Assembly (NCBI GenBank): GCA_965658375.1
Contig: CBFHSD010000038.1
Coordinates: 1 to 22,892 of the forward strand
DNA: 22,892 nucleotides
Origin: CBFHSD01 sp965658375
Lineage (GTDB): Bacteria; Bacteroidota; Bacteroidia; Flavobacteriales_G; Salibacteraceae
Direction of reading: 5' to 3'
The position numbers and the translations under genes were made by a program. The notes below the pieces were generated by a model, which was not told where the DNA came from, ran no database searches, and saw nothing but the letters and a program-made list of their open reading frames with translations. Of this stretch, positions 1 through 6,291 are shown piece by piece (the first letter of the stretch is position 1; each line of letters begins with the position of its first letter).

Positions 1-1
1 C

Positions 2-220
2 CATAAAAGAAATGCGCTTACCATATTGGTGAGTTGTGCAGGAAGAAGACTTGTAATGAAGCAAATGGCTGATGAAGAACTCGAAGTTGTTTCTGAAGTA
101 CTGCGCACAAATTACACCACAGGTTTTTATTCATATGGGGAGTTTTCACCTCACGATCTTTCTATGCCAACCTATTTACAGAACCAAACAATGACTATAA
201 CAACATTATTAGAAGAATGA
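2..220 (+). CDS. FIST-domain signal-sensing protein, C-terminal fragment (5' end outside window)
   Basis: The frame is open from base 2 to the TGA at 218-220, so this is the 3' end of a gene that begins upstream. The visible 72 residues carry the conserved FIST C-terminal features: an SCAGRR motif near the start, an acidic helix (MADEELEVV), the TGFYSYGE motif and the closing NQTMTITTL segment. FIST proteins are ligand-sensing modules usually linked to two-component or cyclic-nucleotide signalling; small molecules such as amino acids have been proposed as ligands. The stop overlaps the ATG of the next gene (ATGA), so the two are translationally coupled and probably work together. A TTG at 26 could be called as a start, but the reading frame continues upstream of it and the motif begins before it, so it is not used. 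Confidence 0.8.
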   Translation, partial: HKRNALTILVSCAGRRLVMKQMADEELEVVSEVLRTNYTTGFYSYGEFSPHDLSMPTYLQNQTMTITTLLEE

Positions 221-1590
221 ACCAAGCTATTCGATTTTTGAGTGAAAAGAAGGGTTCTTCGGCTGGCTTGTTCCTGTCGCTGTTTTTATTGTTTTTTTTC
301 TGCTACCAAGGACTGAGATTGAGAGAAGATCATCGCTTGCTTTTTGCGCAATTAGATTTGGTAAATTCCATCGTTATTTCCACTTCGAACTTGCCTTTTG
401 ATTTGGAGCAGCTGGAAATTCAGAAAAGTGAGTTGAGCGCAAGTCTGCAGCAAATTGATTCTTTGCTCATGCAAAAGAATGCCTTGAAATATGATGCAGA
501 GGCCAACACCATGTTTGCGAGTTTAAAGGTGGTTGGTTCGGCAGTAAAACTGCTTTTAAATGAAAAGGCATCTAGTTTTACATCAAGCAACGATATGGTA
601 GGGTTGGCTCAAAGAAGAATACTTAATGAGCAGCGTCAATTGCATTCAAGCTACTTGGCATGGATGAAGGTGAAACGAGAAAAGATAGTGGTTCTAGAAA
701 GTCAGATTGATACCATTTCTTACTGGGTCATTCCTTTTCTAGCGATCACGTGTCTTGTTTTTTTAATTGCTACTATTCTTGGTTTTAAAGCACGGATTAC
801 AAAAAAGGATGAAGCACTTTTAAAGGCTATTGATGACGCTAAGCAAAAGCAAGAATTAGCGAGTATTGAAGCGAAGAAATTCAAGATTCTTCGTTCAGAA
901 AAATTACAAATTGAAGAACACTTAGAAAGGGTAGAGAATAAGCTGCTTGAAAAAGACAATAGCAAGCATCTTAGGAAAGAGGAGAAAAGAGCTATTGAAC
1001 TTTCGATTTATTACAGTTTTCAACCTGTATTTGAAGTGATTAAGCAACAACTCAACAAATTAAGTAGAAATGATGCCTTAAACCGCGAAGATTCTATGAA
1101 GGGCCTACTTTCTTTGCGTCAAAGAATAAATGAGCTGGAACGCGAACTGAAAGCAATGGAAGAGCAAAAAACGGGAGAAGAAACTGCTTCTCGTGTGTTT
1201 TTAGCCCCGGTGCTTTCTGCCGGTGCAGCGAAATTTGGTCTAGAAAAAGTAAAGCTTGAAGGAGCCTTTCCTCAGGTTTTGGTGTTTAAAGATCCATTCT
1301 TGCGACTCATGGATTACTTTTTCATCTTTAGTAAAAAGTGCATTCAAAACTGGAAGACACCACTCATTATTCGAGCAGAAGATCGCGTGATTGATTTTAG
1401 TATTTCTTTTGAGTTTGACCCAGACAACATGGATCAAGATGCAGCCATTTTCCTCAATGAACTCAATACTTCCATTTTTTCTAGTGAAATAGACGGTGTA
1501 GAAATGTTGCTGGCAAGAAGCCTGAATGAGCAAGAGGTGAGCTTTGAGTACGCCAATTCAAAAGCAATTTTCACATTCAAATCACAATAA
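217..1590 (+). CDS. Membrane sensor resembling a degenerate histidine kinase, partner of the FIST protein
   Basis: A 457-residue protein. Transmembrane helix 1 spans about residues 15-33 and helix 2 about 169-191, with a helical extracytoplasmic domain of roughly 135 residues between them. A cytoplasmic coiled coil follows (about 200-250). Residues 260-312 have the length and helical character of a kinase dimerisation domain but lack the usual phospho-acceptor His in an H-E/D-x-x-T/N-P box. Residues 340-457 look like a worn HATPase fold: the segment with KDPFLRLMDYFF and KKCIQNW sits where the N-box would be but lacks the canonical Asn, and no glycine-rich G boxes are visible. The start overlaps the FIST stop. 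From family knowledge FIST genes often neighbour kinases; that this one signals without phosphorylation is inference. It could alternatively be an unrelated coiled-coil membrane protein. Confidence 0.55.
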   Translation: MNQAIRFLSEKKGSSAGLFLSLFLLFFFCYQGLRLREDHRLLFAQLDLVNSIVISTSNLPFDLEQLEIQKSELSASLQQIDSLLMQKNALKYDAEANTMFASLKVVGSAVKLLLNEKASSFTSSNDMVGLAQRRILNEQRQLHSSYLAWMKVKREKIVVLESQIDTISYWVIPFLAITCLVFLIATILGFKARITKKDEALLKAIDDAKQKQELASIEAKKFKILRSEKLQIEEHLERVENKLLEKDNSKHLRKEEKRAIELSIYYSFQPVFEVIKQQLNKLSRNDALNREDSMKGLLSLRQRINELERELKAMEEQKTGEETASRVFLAPVLSAGAAKFGLEKVKLEGAFPQVLVFKDPFLRLMDYFFIFSKKCIQNWKTPLIIRAEDRVIDFSISFEFDPDNMDQDAAIFLNELNTSIFSSEIDGVEMLLARSLNEQEVSFEYANSKAIFTFKSQ

Positions 1591-1694
1591 GAGTATTCTT
1601 TAGAACAGTGGGGTGGAATTTCTCTTTTAAATAGAGTATCAAAAAACAATTATGAACCAAGCGTTTGATTAACCTACTTCAATGTGGTAGAAAC

Positions 1695-1718
1695 AAAAAA
1701 AGGAGCCGATAAAGCTCC
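1695..1718 (-). terminator. Rho-independent terminator of tRNA-Leu
   Basis: Read on the minus strand, a 5-bp GC-rich stem GGAGC/GCTCC with a 7-nt loop is followed at once by seven T residues (1701-1695). It lies 16 nt beyond the tRNA 3' end and points the same way as the tRNA. It also separates the tRNA from the convergent kinase-like gene. Confidence 0.75.
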
Positions 1719-1733
1719 CTTTCTCTGTTGTTG

Positions 1734-1815
1734 TACCCGGGGCGGGAATCGAACCCGCACTCCCGAAAGAACTGGATTTTGAATCCAGCGCGTCTACCAG
1801 TTCCGCCACCCGGGC
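1734..1815 (-). tRNA. tRNA-Leu, anticodon CAA
   Basis: On the minus strand 82 nt fold as a class II tRNA. The acceptor stem is GCCCGGG with CCCGGGT (the first pair is G-U), followed by an A discriminator. The anticodon stem CTGGA/TCCAG holds the loop TTCAAAA, giving anticodon CAA (bases 1781-1779), which reads UUG. A long variable arm follows, as expected for tRNA-Leu. The T arm is GCGGG-TTCGATT-CCCGC. The 3' CCA is not encoded (CAA follows instead), so it must be added after transcription. The next gene, prs, is divergent. Confidence 0.97.
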
Positions 1816-1929
1816 ATTTAAGGGCTGCAAGTTTACAAAAATTATATAATTCAGAATAGGCGCATTTCAGATTTATTTTCCTTTTGTTTTCTAAGCGTAT
1901 TAAAGGGCTTAGAAACCAGACTTTTTAAT

Positions 1930-1937
1930 TAAATTTG
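1930..1937 (+). promoter_or_regulatory. Candidate -7 promoter element for prs operon
   Basis: TAAATTTG matches the Bacteroidota -7 consensus TAnnTTTG and lies 27 nt before the prs ATG. No clear TTG-type -33 element is seen at the expected distance, so only the -7 half is supported. Confidence 0.45.
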
Positions 1938-1964
1938 CATCCCTTTTTTTAGCAAAGTAAAGAC

Positions 1965-2900
1965 ATGTCAAAACGCGTAAAGATTTTTTCTGGAGGGGCC
2001 ACACCCGAATTAGCAGCCAACATAGCAAAGGCTTATGGAAGCGACTTAGGAGCTGTAACCAGAACGAAGTTTAGCGATGGTGAGTTCACCATTTGCTATG
2101 ATGAGACTGTGAGAGGACAAGATGTTTTTATCATCCAATCTACAGCTCCCCCAACTGAGCATCTGTTCGAGCTTCTTTTGATGGTGGATGCTGCGAAAAG
2201 AGCATCAGCAAAAAACATTGTTGCCGTGGTGCCATATTTCGGTTTTGCCCGCCAAGACAGAAAAGATAAGCCACGTGTAGCCATTGGGTCCAAATTAGTT
2301 GCCAACATGCTTACAGCCGCTGGTGTAACCAGATTGATGACTATGGATCTTCATGCAGACCAAATTCAAGGTTTCTTTGAAGTTCCGGTAGACCACTTAT
2401 TCGCTTCAAGTATTTTCTTGCCTTATATCAAAGAAAACTTTTCTACAGAAAATTTAGTCATGGCTGCTCCAGATACCGGTGGTACAAAAAGAGCGAATGC
2501 CTACGCCAAATATCTCAATACAGAGTTGGCCATTTGTTACAAGCAAAGACGCGTAGCAAACGAAATTCACGACATGATGGTGATTGGCGATGTAAAAGGA
2601 AAAGATGTTCTTTTAGTAGATGACATTATTGATACTGCTGGTACTTTGTGTAAAGCGGCAGATTTAATGCTTGAAGAAGGAGCCAATTCAGTTTCTGCCA
2701 TGATTACGCACCCAGTACTTTCGGGTCCTGCGTATGACCGCATAGAAAACTCAAAATTGGAGAAGCTTATTGTTACCGATACCATTCCGTTGAAAAAACA
2801 ATTGGATAAAATAGAGGTATTAACGGTAGCTGAATTGTTTGGTGATGTGATTGGAAAAATAGAGTCACACGAGTCCATCAGTTCTAAGTTCATAATCTAG
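1965..2900 (+). CDS. prs: Ribose-phosphate pyrophosphokinase (PRPP synthetase)
   Basis: Cytosolic enzyme that transfers pyrophosphate from ATP to ribose 5-phosphate, giving PRPP for purine, pyrimidine, histidine, tryptophan and NAD synthesis. The 311-residue length is normal for class I enzymes. Recognisable signatures are the ATP-contacting loop YFGFARQDRK (91-100), the DLHADQIQGFF segment (128-138), the flexible catalytic region around 192-197 (YKQRR) and the PRPP-binding loop VLLVDDIIDTAGT (215-227). The ATG at 1965 follows a TAAATTTG promoter element. It is followed after 23 nt by rplY and then pth in the same direction, an order I know from many Bacteroidota. PRPP is also used by the ComF-like transferase fold encoded downstream, but a functional tie is not shown. 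Confidence 0.97.
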   Translation: MSKRVKIFSGGATPELAANIAKAYGSDLGAVTRTKFSDGEFTICYDETVRGQDVFIIQSTAPPTEHLFELLLMVDAAKRASAKNIVAVVPYFGFARQDRKDKPRVAIGSKLVANMLTAAGVTRLMTMDLHADQIQGFFEVPVDHLFASSIFLPYIKENFSTENLVMAAPDTGGTKRANAYAKYLNTELAICYKQRRVANEIHDMMVIGDVKGKDVLLVDDIIDTAGTLCKAADLMLEEGANSVSAMITHPVLSGPAYDRIENSKLEKLIVTDTIPLKKQLDKIEVLTVAELFGDVIGKIESHESISSKFII

Positions 2901-2923
2901 GATATTTTTAATCTATATATCAA

Positions 2924-3538
2924 ATGAGAAAAATCACAATTAACGCAGTAAAAAGGGAGAGTAAAGGCAAAGCAGATGCGAAGTCTCAGCGTAAAGCTGG
3001 AATGGTACCTTGTGTAGTGTATGGTGGTGAAGAGAACATGAATGTCCTTATCGATTCACGCGATTTGGACAAAGTTCTTTACACTCCGGAAGTGTTTAAC
3101 ATTCAGTTGTCAATTGACGGTACTGAATACAGCACGGTCTTACAAGACACACAGTTTCATCCGGTGACAGACAAAATCATACACGCTGATTTTCTCCATG
3201 TAAATGATGAAAAAGACGTAACAATCTCAATGGCTGTTATGTTAAAAGGTAGTTCACTTGGTGTACGTAACGGGGGGAAATTGAAAACTCCAATGCGTAA
3301 ACTACAGTTGAGAGCTAAATTGGCAGATTTGCCAGATGGCGGTGTAGATATCGACATTACTGACCTAAGAATTGGACAATCTATTAAAGTAGGTGGTTTA
3401 GAAATTCAAGGAGTAACGTTCTTAGACCCAGCATCTAGTGTTGTTGTAGCGGTTAAAACTGCTCGTGGCGCTGTTGAAGATGAAGAAGGTGCTGAAGAAG
3501 GTGCTGAGGAAGGTGCTGAAGAAGCAGCTGCTGAATAA
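2924..3538 (+). CDS. rplY: 50S ribosomal protein L25 / general stress protein Ctc
   Basis: A 204-residue CTC-type L25: an N-terminal 5S rRNA-binding beta-barrel (about 1-95; begins MRKITINAVKRES and has the conserved GMVPCVVYGG segment) plus the C-terminal TL5-like domain (about 96-180). It stabilises 5S rRNA in the large ribosomal subunit. The last 25 residues are a purely acidic low-complexity tail of EEGA units, encoded by a 12-bp tandem repeat. Second gene of the prs-rplY-pth cluster; 23 nt after prs and 8 nt before pth, so co-transcription is very likely. Confidence 0.95.
   Translation: MRKITINAVKRESKGKADAKSQRKAGMVPCVVYGGEENMNVLIDSRDLDKVLYTPEVFNIQLSIDGTEYSTVLQDTQFHPVTDKIIHADFLHVNDEKDVTISMAVMLKGSSLGVRNGGKLKTPMRKLQLRAKLADLPDGGVDIDITDLRIGQSIKVGGLEIQGVTFLDPASSVVVAVKTARGAVEDEEGAEEGAEEGAEEAAAE
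3482..3529 (+). repeat. Four 12-bp tandem repeats in the rplY 3' end
   Basis: Four head-to-tail units of GAAGAAGGTGCT run from 3482. The second is exact, the third has one change (GAG for GAA), and the fourth ends GCAGCT. Each adds EEGA (or EEAA) to the L25 tail, in frame, so slippage would change tail length in 4-residue steps without breaking the gene. Confidence 0.85.
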
Positions 3539-3546
3539 ATTTTAGC

Positions 3547-4110
3547 ATGAAATACTTAATTGCTGGGCTAGGTAATATTGGCGAAGAGTATAACCAAACT
3601 CGGCATAATATAGGATTTGAAATACTCGATGAACTTGCTAGTTCATCGGGTATTTTTTTTGAATCAAGTCGCTATGCCTCTGTTGCAGAAATGCGCTACA
3701 AAGGGCGAACCCTCATCTTGATTAAGCCTAGCACTTACATGAACTTGAGTGGAAAGGCAGTGAGTTTTTGGCTTCAAGCAGAAAAAATTCCAGTTTCTAA
3801 CCTCATGGTAGTTACGGATGATTTGAATCTTCCTTTCGGGAAAATTCGATTGAGAGGGAAAGGTTCTGATGGCGGCCACAATGGTCTAAAGCACATCAAT
3901 CAAGTGTTGGGCAGACAAGACTACCCTCGATTAAGGTTTGGGATTGATGACCGTTTTCATAAAGGAAGACAAGTAGATTATGTGTTGGGCAAATGGTCTG
4001 CAGAAGAGCAGCCTCAGCTGAAAGAGCGTTTAGACATATGCACCGATGCTATCAAGTCTTTTACTACCATCGGTTTAGAAAGAACAATGGGTTCTTTTAA
4101 CGGTAAATAA
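3547..4110 (+). CDS. pth: Peptidyl-tRNA hydrolase
   Basis: Cytosolic esterase that frees tRNA from peptides dropped by stalled ribosomes; normally essential. The 187-residue length is typical. Conserved catalytic features are present: N10 in GLGN, the catalytic H20 in TRHNIGF, the KPSTYMNLSG motif (60-69, with N66), the acidic pair D91-D92 and HNGLKH (111-116). It starts 8 nt after rplY, and is the last gene of that operon. A 15-bp inverted repeat followed by eight T residues lies inside its coding sequence 74 nt after the start (listed separately). Confidence 0.97.
   Translation: MKYLIAGLGNIGEEYNQTRHNIGFEILDELASSSGIFFESSRYASVAEMRYKGRTLILIKPSTYMNLSGKAVSFWLQAEKIPVSNLMVVTDDLNLPFGKIRLRGKGSDGGHNGLKHINQVLGRQDYPRLRFGIDDRFHKGRQVDYVLGKWSAEEQPQLKERLDICTDAIKSFTTIGLERTMGSFNGK
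3620..3660 (+). terminator. Terminator-like hairpin inside pth
   Basis: The arm AAATACTCGATGAAC (3620-3634) pairs with GTTCATCGGGTATTT (3641-3655) over 15 bp with one G-T wobble, around a 6-nt loop TTGCTA. The 3' arm runs into eight T residues (3653-3660). This has every feature of an intrinsic terminator yet lies within the pth reading frame. It might reduce transcription of pth relative to prs and rplY when ribosomes do not cover it. It may also be chance, since ribosomes would normally melt it. Confidence 0.45.
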
Positions 4111-4135
4111 AAAAGGCACCCTTTCAGGTGCCTTT
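4109..4135. terminator. Bidirectional terminator between pth and the coiled-coil gene
   Basis: GGCACC and GGTGCC, extended by AAA/TTT to a 9-bp stem with loop CTTTCA. On the minus strand the stem is followed by six T residues (4114-4109), ideal for the convergent gene ending at 4157. On the plus strand only three T residues follow directly, so it is weaker for the prs operon. Confidence 0.8.
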
Positions 4136-4156
4136 CAATCAACAGATGTTTTCTTT

Positions 4157-5068
4157 TTATTTCAACTCAAGAGTAGCTTCTCCTATTTGAACTCCGTTGT
4201 TCCAACATTCAATCATGTACTTTCCTGCAGGAAGTTCTTCCTCGTTGTCTTTGTACATGCAGATATCTAGCTCTTTGTTTTCATAGGTAATGGTTTTCTT
4301 CAGACTGTATAATCCTCTTTTTTCACCCATCTGGAACATTTGACTGTCATCTACTTTTTCAGAAAGTACTTTTCCTTTTGGCGAGATAATTCTAAGGTAA
4401 ACTACTTGGGTTCCCGCTTCAATCACCTTGTTTTTGTCTAGTGTAAAACAGGTTTTGAAAATCTCTGTTTTGTTCGCTCTATTGGTTTCTCTATGCGTTC
4501 CAGAATTCTTCACTCGTTGCGCCTGTGTAATCATATCCAAGGCTTTTAAGCGAGCCCCTAGCTTCACTTTTTCTTGTAGGTTTTCGTTCACATCAGCCAA
4601 CTCTTGGTTTTTAGAGACCTCTTGGTTGTACTGGCTTCGAACGGCTTCGTTTTCAGCTCTTAACTCAATGTTGGCAGTATTTAAAGAGTCTATGGTTTGC
4701 ACATAACCCTTCATTATTCCTCTTAAAGTTTCTGTTTCTTTTTTCAGTTTGTAGATAGAGTACCTGTTGTTTTTTGCTTGCGCCAATAACTCCTCAATGC
4801 GTTCTTTCTCTGCCAAAAGTTCTGTATTAATAGAATCGTTGTTGGTTTCTAAAGAGTCGTATTTAAACAGCATGCCCTCCAATTCTTCAACCACCAAGCC
4901 TTTTTCTTCTTCAATATTCTCAGCCATCATACCACACTCTTCCAATTGTGTTTTTAACTGCTGATTGGTGTAACCCAACCATCCGCCAATGGCAATCATT
5001 AATGCCAGTAGAATGATCAATAGTGTGTTTGATTTTGGTTTGTTCGAATTGTTTTCAGTATTTTCCAT
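4157..5068 (-). CDS. Membrane-anchored coiled-coil protein of unknown function
   Basis: A 303-residue protein with a short polar N-terminus rich in Asn, one transmembrane helix (about 15-33), a long coiled coil (about 35-175, rich in E, K, L and N) and a C-terminal globular part (about 200-303) that looks mostly beta-stranded. That part contains two Cys near TCFTLDKN and DICMYK and a closing EATLELK strand. The helix with a short N-terminal tail suggests an inner-membrane anchor with the coiled coil and beta domain in the periplasm, but orientation is not certain. I do not recognise a characterised family. The coiled-coil build could suggest a scaffold for envelope or division proteins, but no function is assigned. 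It starts 25 nt from the divergent ComF gene. Confidence 0.8.
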   Translation of the reverse strand: MENTENNSNKPKSNTLLIILLALMIAIGGWLGYTNQQLKTQLEECGMMAENIEEEKGLVVEELEGMLFKYDSLETNNDSINTELLAEKERIEELLAQAKNNRYSIYKLKKETETLRGIMKGYVQTIDSLNTANIELRAENEAVRSQYNQEVSKNQELADVNENLQEKVKLGARLKALDMITQAQRVKNSGTHRETNRANKTEIFKTCFTLDKNKVIEAGTQVVYLRIISPKGKVLSEKVDDSQMFQMGEKRGLYSLKKTITYENKELDICMYKDNEEELPAGKYMIECWNNGVQIGEATLELK

Positions 5069-5086
5069 CTTCTACAGTGTTTGTTA

Positions 5087-5094
5087 CAAAAATA
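5087..5094 (-). promoter_or_regulatory. Candidate -7 element for the coiled-coil protein gene
   Basis: On the minus strand TATTTTTG matches TAnnTTTG and ends 18 nt before the ATG at 5068. It overlaps the first base of the ComF start codon on the other strand. No TTG is found at the usual -33 distance. Confidence 0.35.
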
Positions 5095-5792
5095 TGAGGC
5101 AATTCATACTAAAGCGGTTTTTTCAAGATTTTATTGAGTTGATTTATCCAGACTTATGCGTAAAGTGTAAAATCAACCTTCGTTCTCCTGAAAAATGTTT
5201 GTGTACCAGTTGTCTTCTTCATCTTCCGTTCACGCAGTTTGAAAAAGACCCCAACAATCCTGTGGCCAAGGCTTTTTGGGGACGGATCCCCGTTGAACAA
5301 GCCATGTCCTTGCTGTTTTTTCATCCCCAAGGAGTAAGTCAACATTTGGTTCATGCTTTGAAATACCAAGGCAGAAAAGATGTTGGCGAGTTTTTAGGAA
5401 CCTTGTTGGCTTCGCACCTAACTCACACTTCTTTTAATTCTGTAGATCTTATTGTGCCTGTTCCTTTGCATCCTAAAAAACTAAAAAGCAGAGGGTTCAA
5501 TCAGGCAGAAGTTGTTTCATATGCCCTCGCTAAAGAACTGAATAAAGAACACGCTCCGCATTTATTAAAACGGGTTCGGCACAATGCCACGCAAACAAAA
5601 AAGTCGCGTTTTGCACGGGCAGTAAATACCGATGGTTTGTTTGAGTTCAATCAAAAAAAGGATGTAGAAGGCACCCATATATTGGTGATAGACGATGTAA
5701 TTACTTCTGGTTCAACACTGGAATCTTGTATGTTACCACTGGTAGATGCTGGGGCCAAGGTAAGCGTAGCAACCATAGCCTTTTCTGCATAA
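5094..5792 (+). CDS. ComF-family phosphoribosyltransferase-like protein
   Basis: A 232-residue protein. The N-terminus has a zinc-finger-like Cys set (C22, C25, C35, C37, C40) typical of ComF/GntX proteins. The rest is a type I phosphoribosyltransferase fold with VPVPLHPKKLKSRGFNQ (121-137) and a PRPP-binding loop VIDDVITSGSTL (198-209). ComF proteins help single-stranded DNA handling in natural transformation in some bacteria; GntX is tied to gluconate use; the role here is open. The frame stays open upstream to 4989, but that start would bury the divergent gene's promoter and start. The ATG at 5094 gives the usual MRQF...F..LIYPDLC beginning. The downstream msrC has its own promoter element. 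Confidence 0.85.
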   Translation: MRQFILKRFFQDFIELIYPDLCVKCKINLRSPEKCLCTSCLLHLPFTQFEKDPNNPVAKAFWGRIPVEQAMSLLFFHPQGVSQHLVHALKYQGRKDVGEFLGTLLASHLTHTSFNSVDLIVPVPLHPKKLKSRGFNQAEVVSYALAKELNKEHAPHLLKRVRHNATQTKKSRFARAVNTDGLFEFNQKKDVEGTHILVIDDVITSGSTLESCMLPLVDAGAKVSVATIAFSA

Positions 5793-5800
5793 GCTTTATT

Positions 5801-5808
5801 TACTTTTG
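5801..5808 (+). promoter_or_regulatory. Candidate -7 element for msrC, implying a leaderless mRNA
   Basis: TACTTTTG matches TAnnTTTG and ends 6 nt before the ATG at 5815. The first transcribed base would fall at or next to the start codon. No clear -33 TTG is visible. Confidence 0.55.
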
Positions 5809-5814
5809 CCCGCA

Positions 5815-6291
5815 ATGGCAGAAGCTATCCATATTCCAAAACAGGCGAATAGAGCAGAGCTCTACAAGGCGCTCTATCCGCAATTTAAAGCAGTTGTAGA
5901 TGGAGAAGAAGACCTGATTGCTAATATGGCGAATGCAGCAGCCATCTTAAAAGAAGCTTTTAATTTCTTTTGGGTTGGTTTCTATTTGGTTAAAAACAAT
6001 ACATTGGTTTTAGGGCCGTTTCAAGGGCCATTGGCATGCACGCGAATAGCAAAAGGTAAGGGTGTTTGTGGAGCTTCTTGGAAAGAAGAACGGGCGTTTT
6101 TAATTCCTGATGTAACGCTGTTTCCCGGGCATATCGCATGCAATTCGGCTTCAAAATCGGAAGTGGTGGTACCTCTTTTTGACGATACCAATGAAGTCTT
6201 TGCGGTGCTTGATGTAGATAGCGATAAGTTGAATGATTTTAGTGAATTAGATATAGAATGGCTTCAAAGATACCTAGTGCATATCAAGTAA
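5815..6291 (+). CDS. msrC: Free methionine-(R)-sulfoxide reductase (GAF-domain fRMsr)
   Basis: Cytosolic single-GAF-domain enzyme that reduces free methionine-R-sulfoxide to methionine, with electrons from thioredoxin. From ATG 5815 it is 158 residues. The three Cys of the family are all there: C75 (LACTR), C85 (GVCG) and C109 (HIACNS), spaced 10 and 24 apart exactly as in the E. coli enzyme (84, 94, 118). The substrate-pocket region ends with VLDVDSDKLNDFSELD. An upstream TTG at 5806 is in frame but lies inside the TACTTTTG promoter box, so ATG 5815 is chosen. Its 3' end overlaps the next gene by 34 nt. It fits with the methionine-type aminotransferase nearby as another methionine-salvage activity, though the link is only by proximity. 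Confidence 0.95.
   Translation: MAEAIHIPKQANRAELYKALYPQFKAVVDGEEDLIANMANAAAILKEAFNFFWVGFYLVKNNTLVLGPFQGPLACTRIAKGKGVCGASWKEERAFLIPDVTLFPGHIACNSASKSEVVVPLFDDTNEVFAVLDVDSDKLNDFSELDIEWLQRYLVHIK

Noticed and set aside
1816..1860. -7 element for tRNA-Leu on the minus strand
   Set aside because: The sequence TATAATTTTTG is close to the consensus but has one base too many between TA and TTTG, and no -33 is seen; too weak to list.
4989..5093. N-terminal extension of the ComF-like protein
   Set aside because: It would overlap the divergent coiled-coil gene's coding sequence; family members start near MRQF.
5069..5093. A -7 element for the ComF gene in the 25-bp divergent gap
   Set aside because: TACAGTGTTTG there has too long an inner spacer to fit TAnnTTTG.
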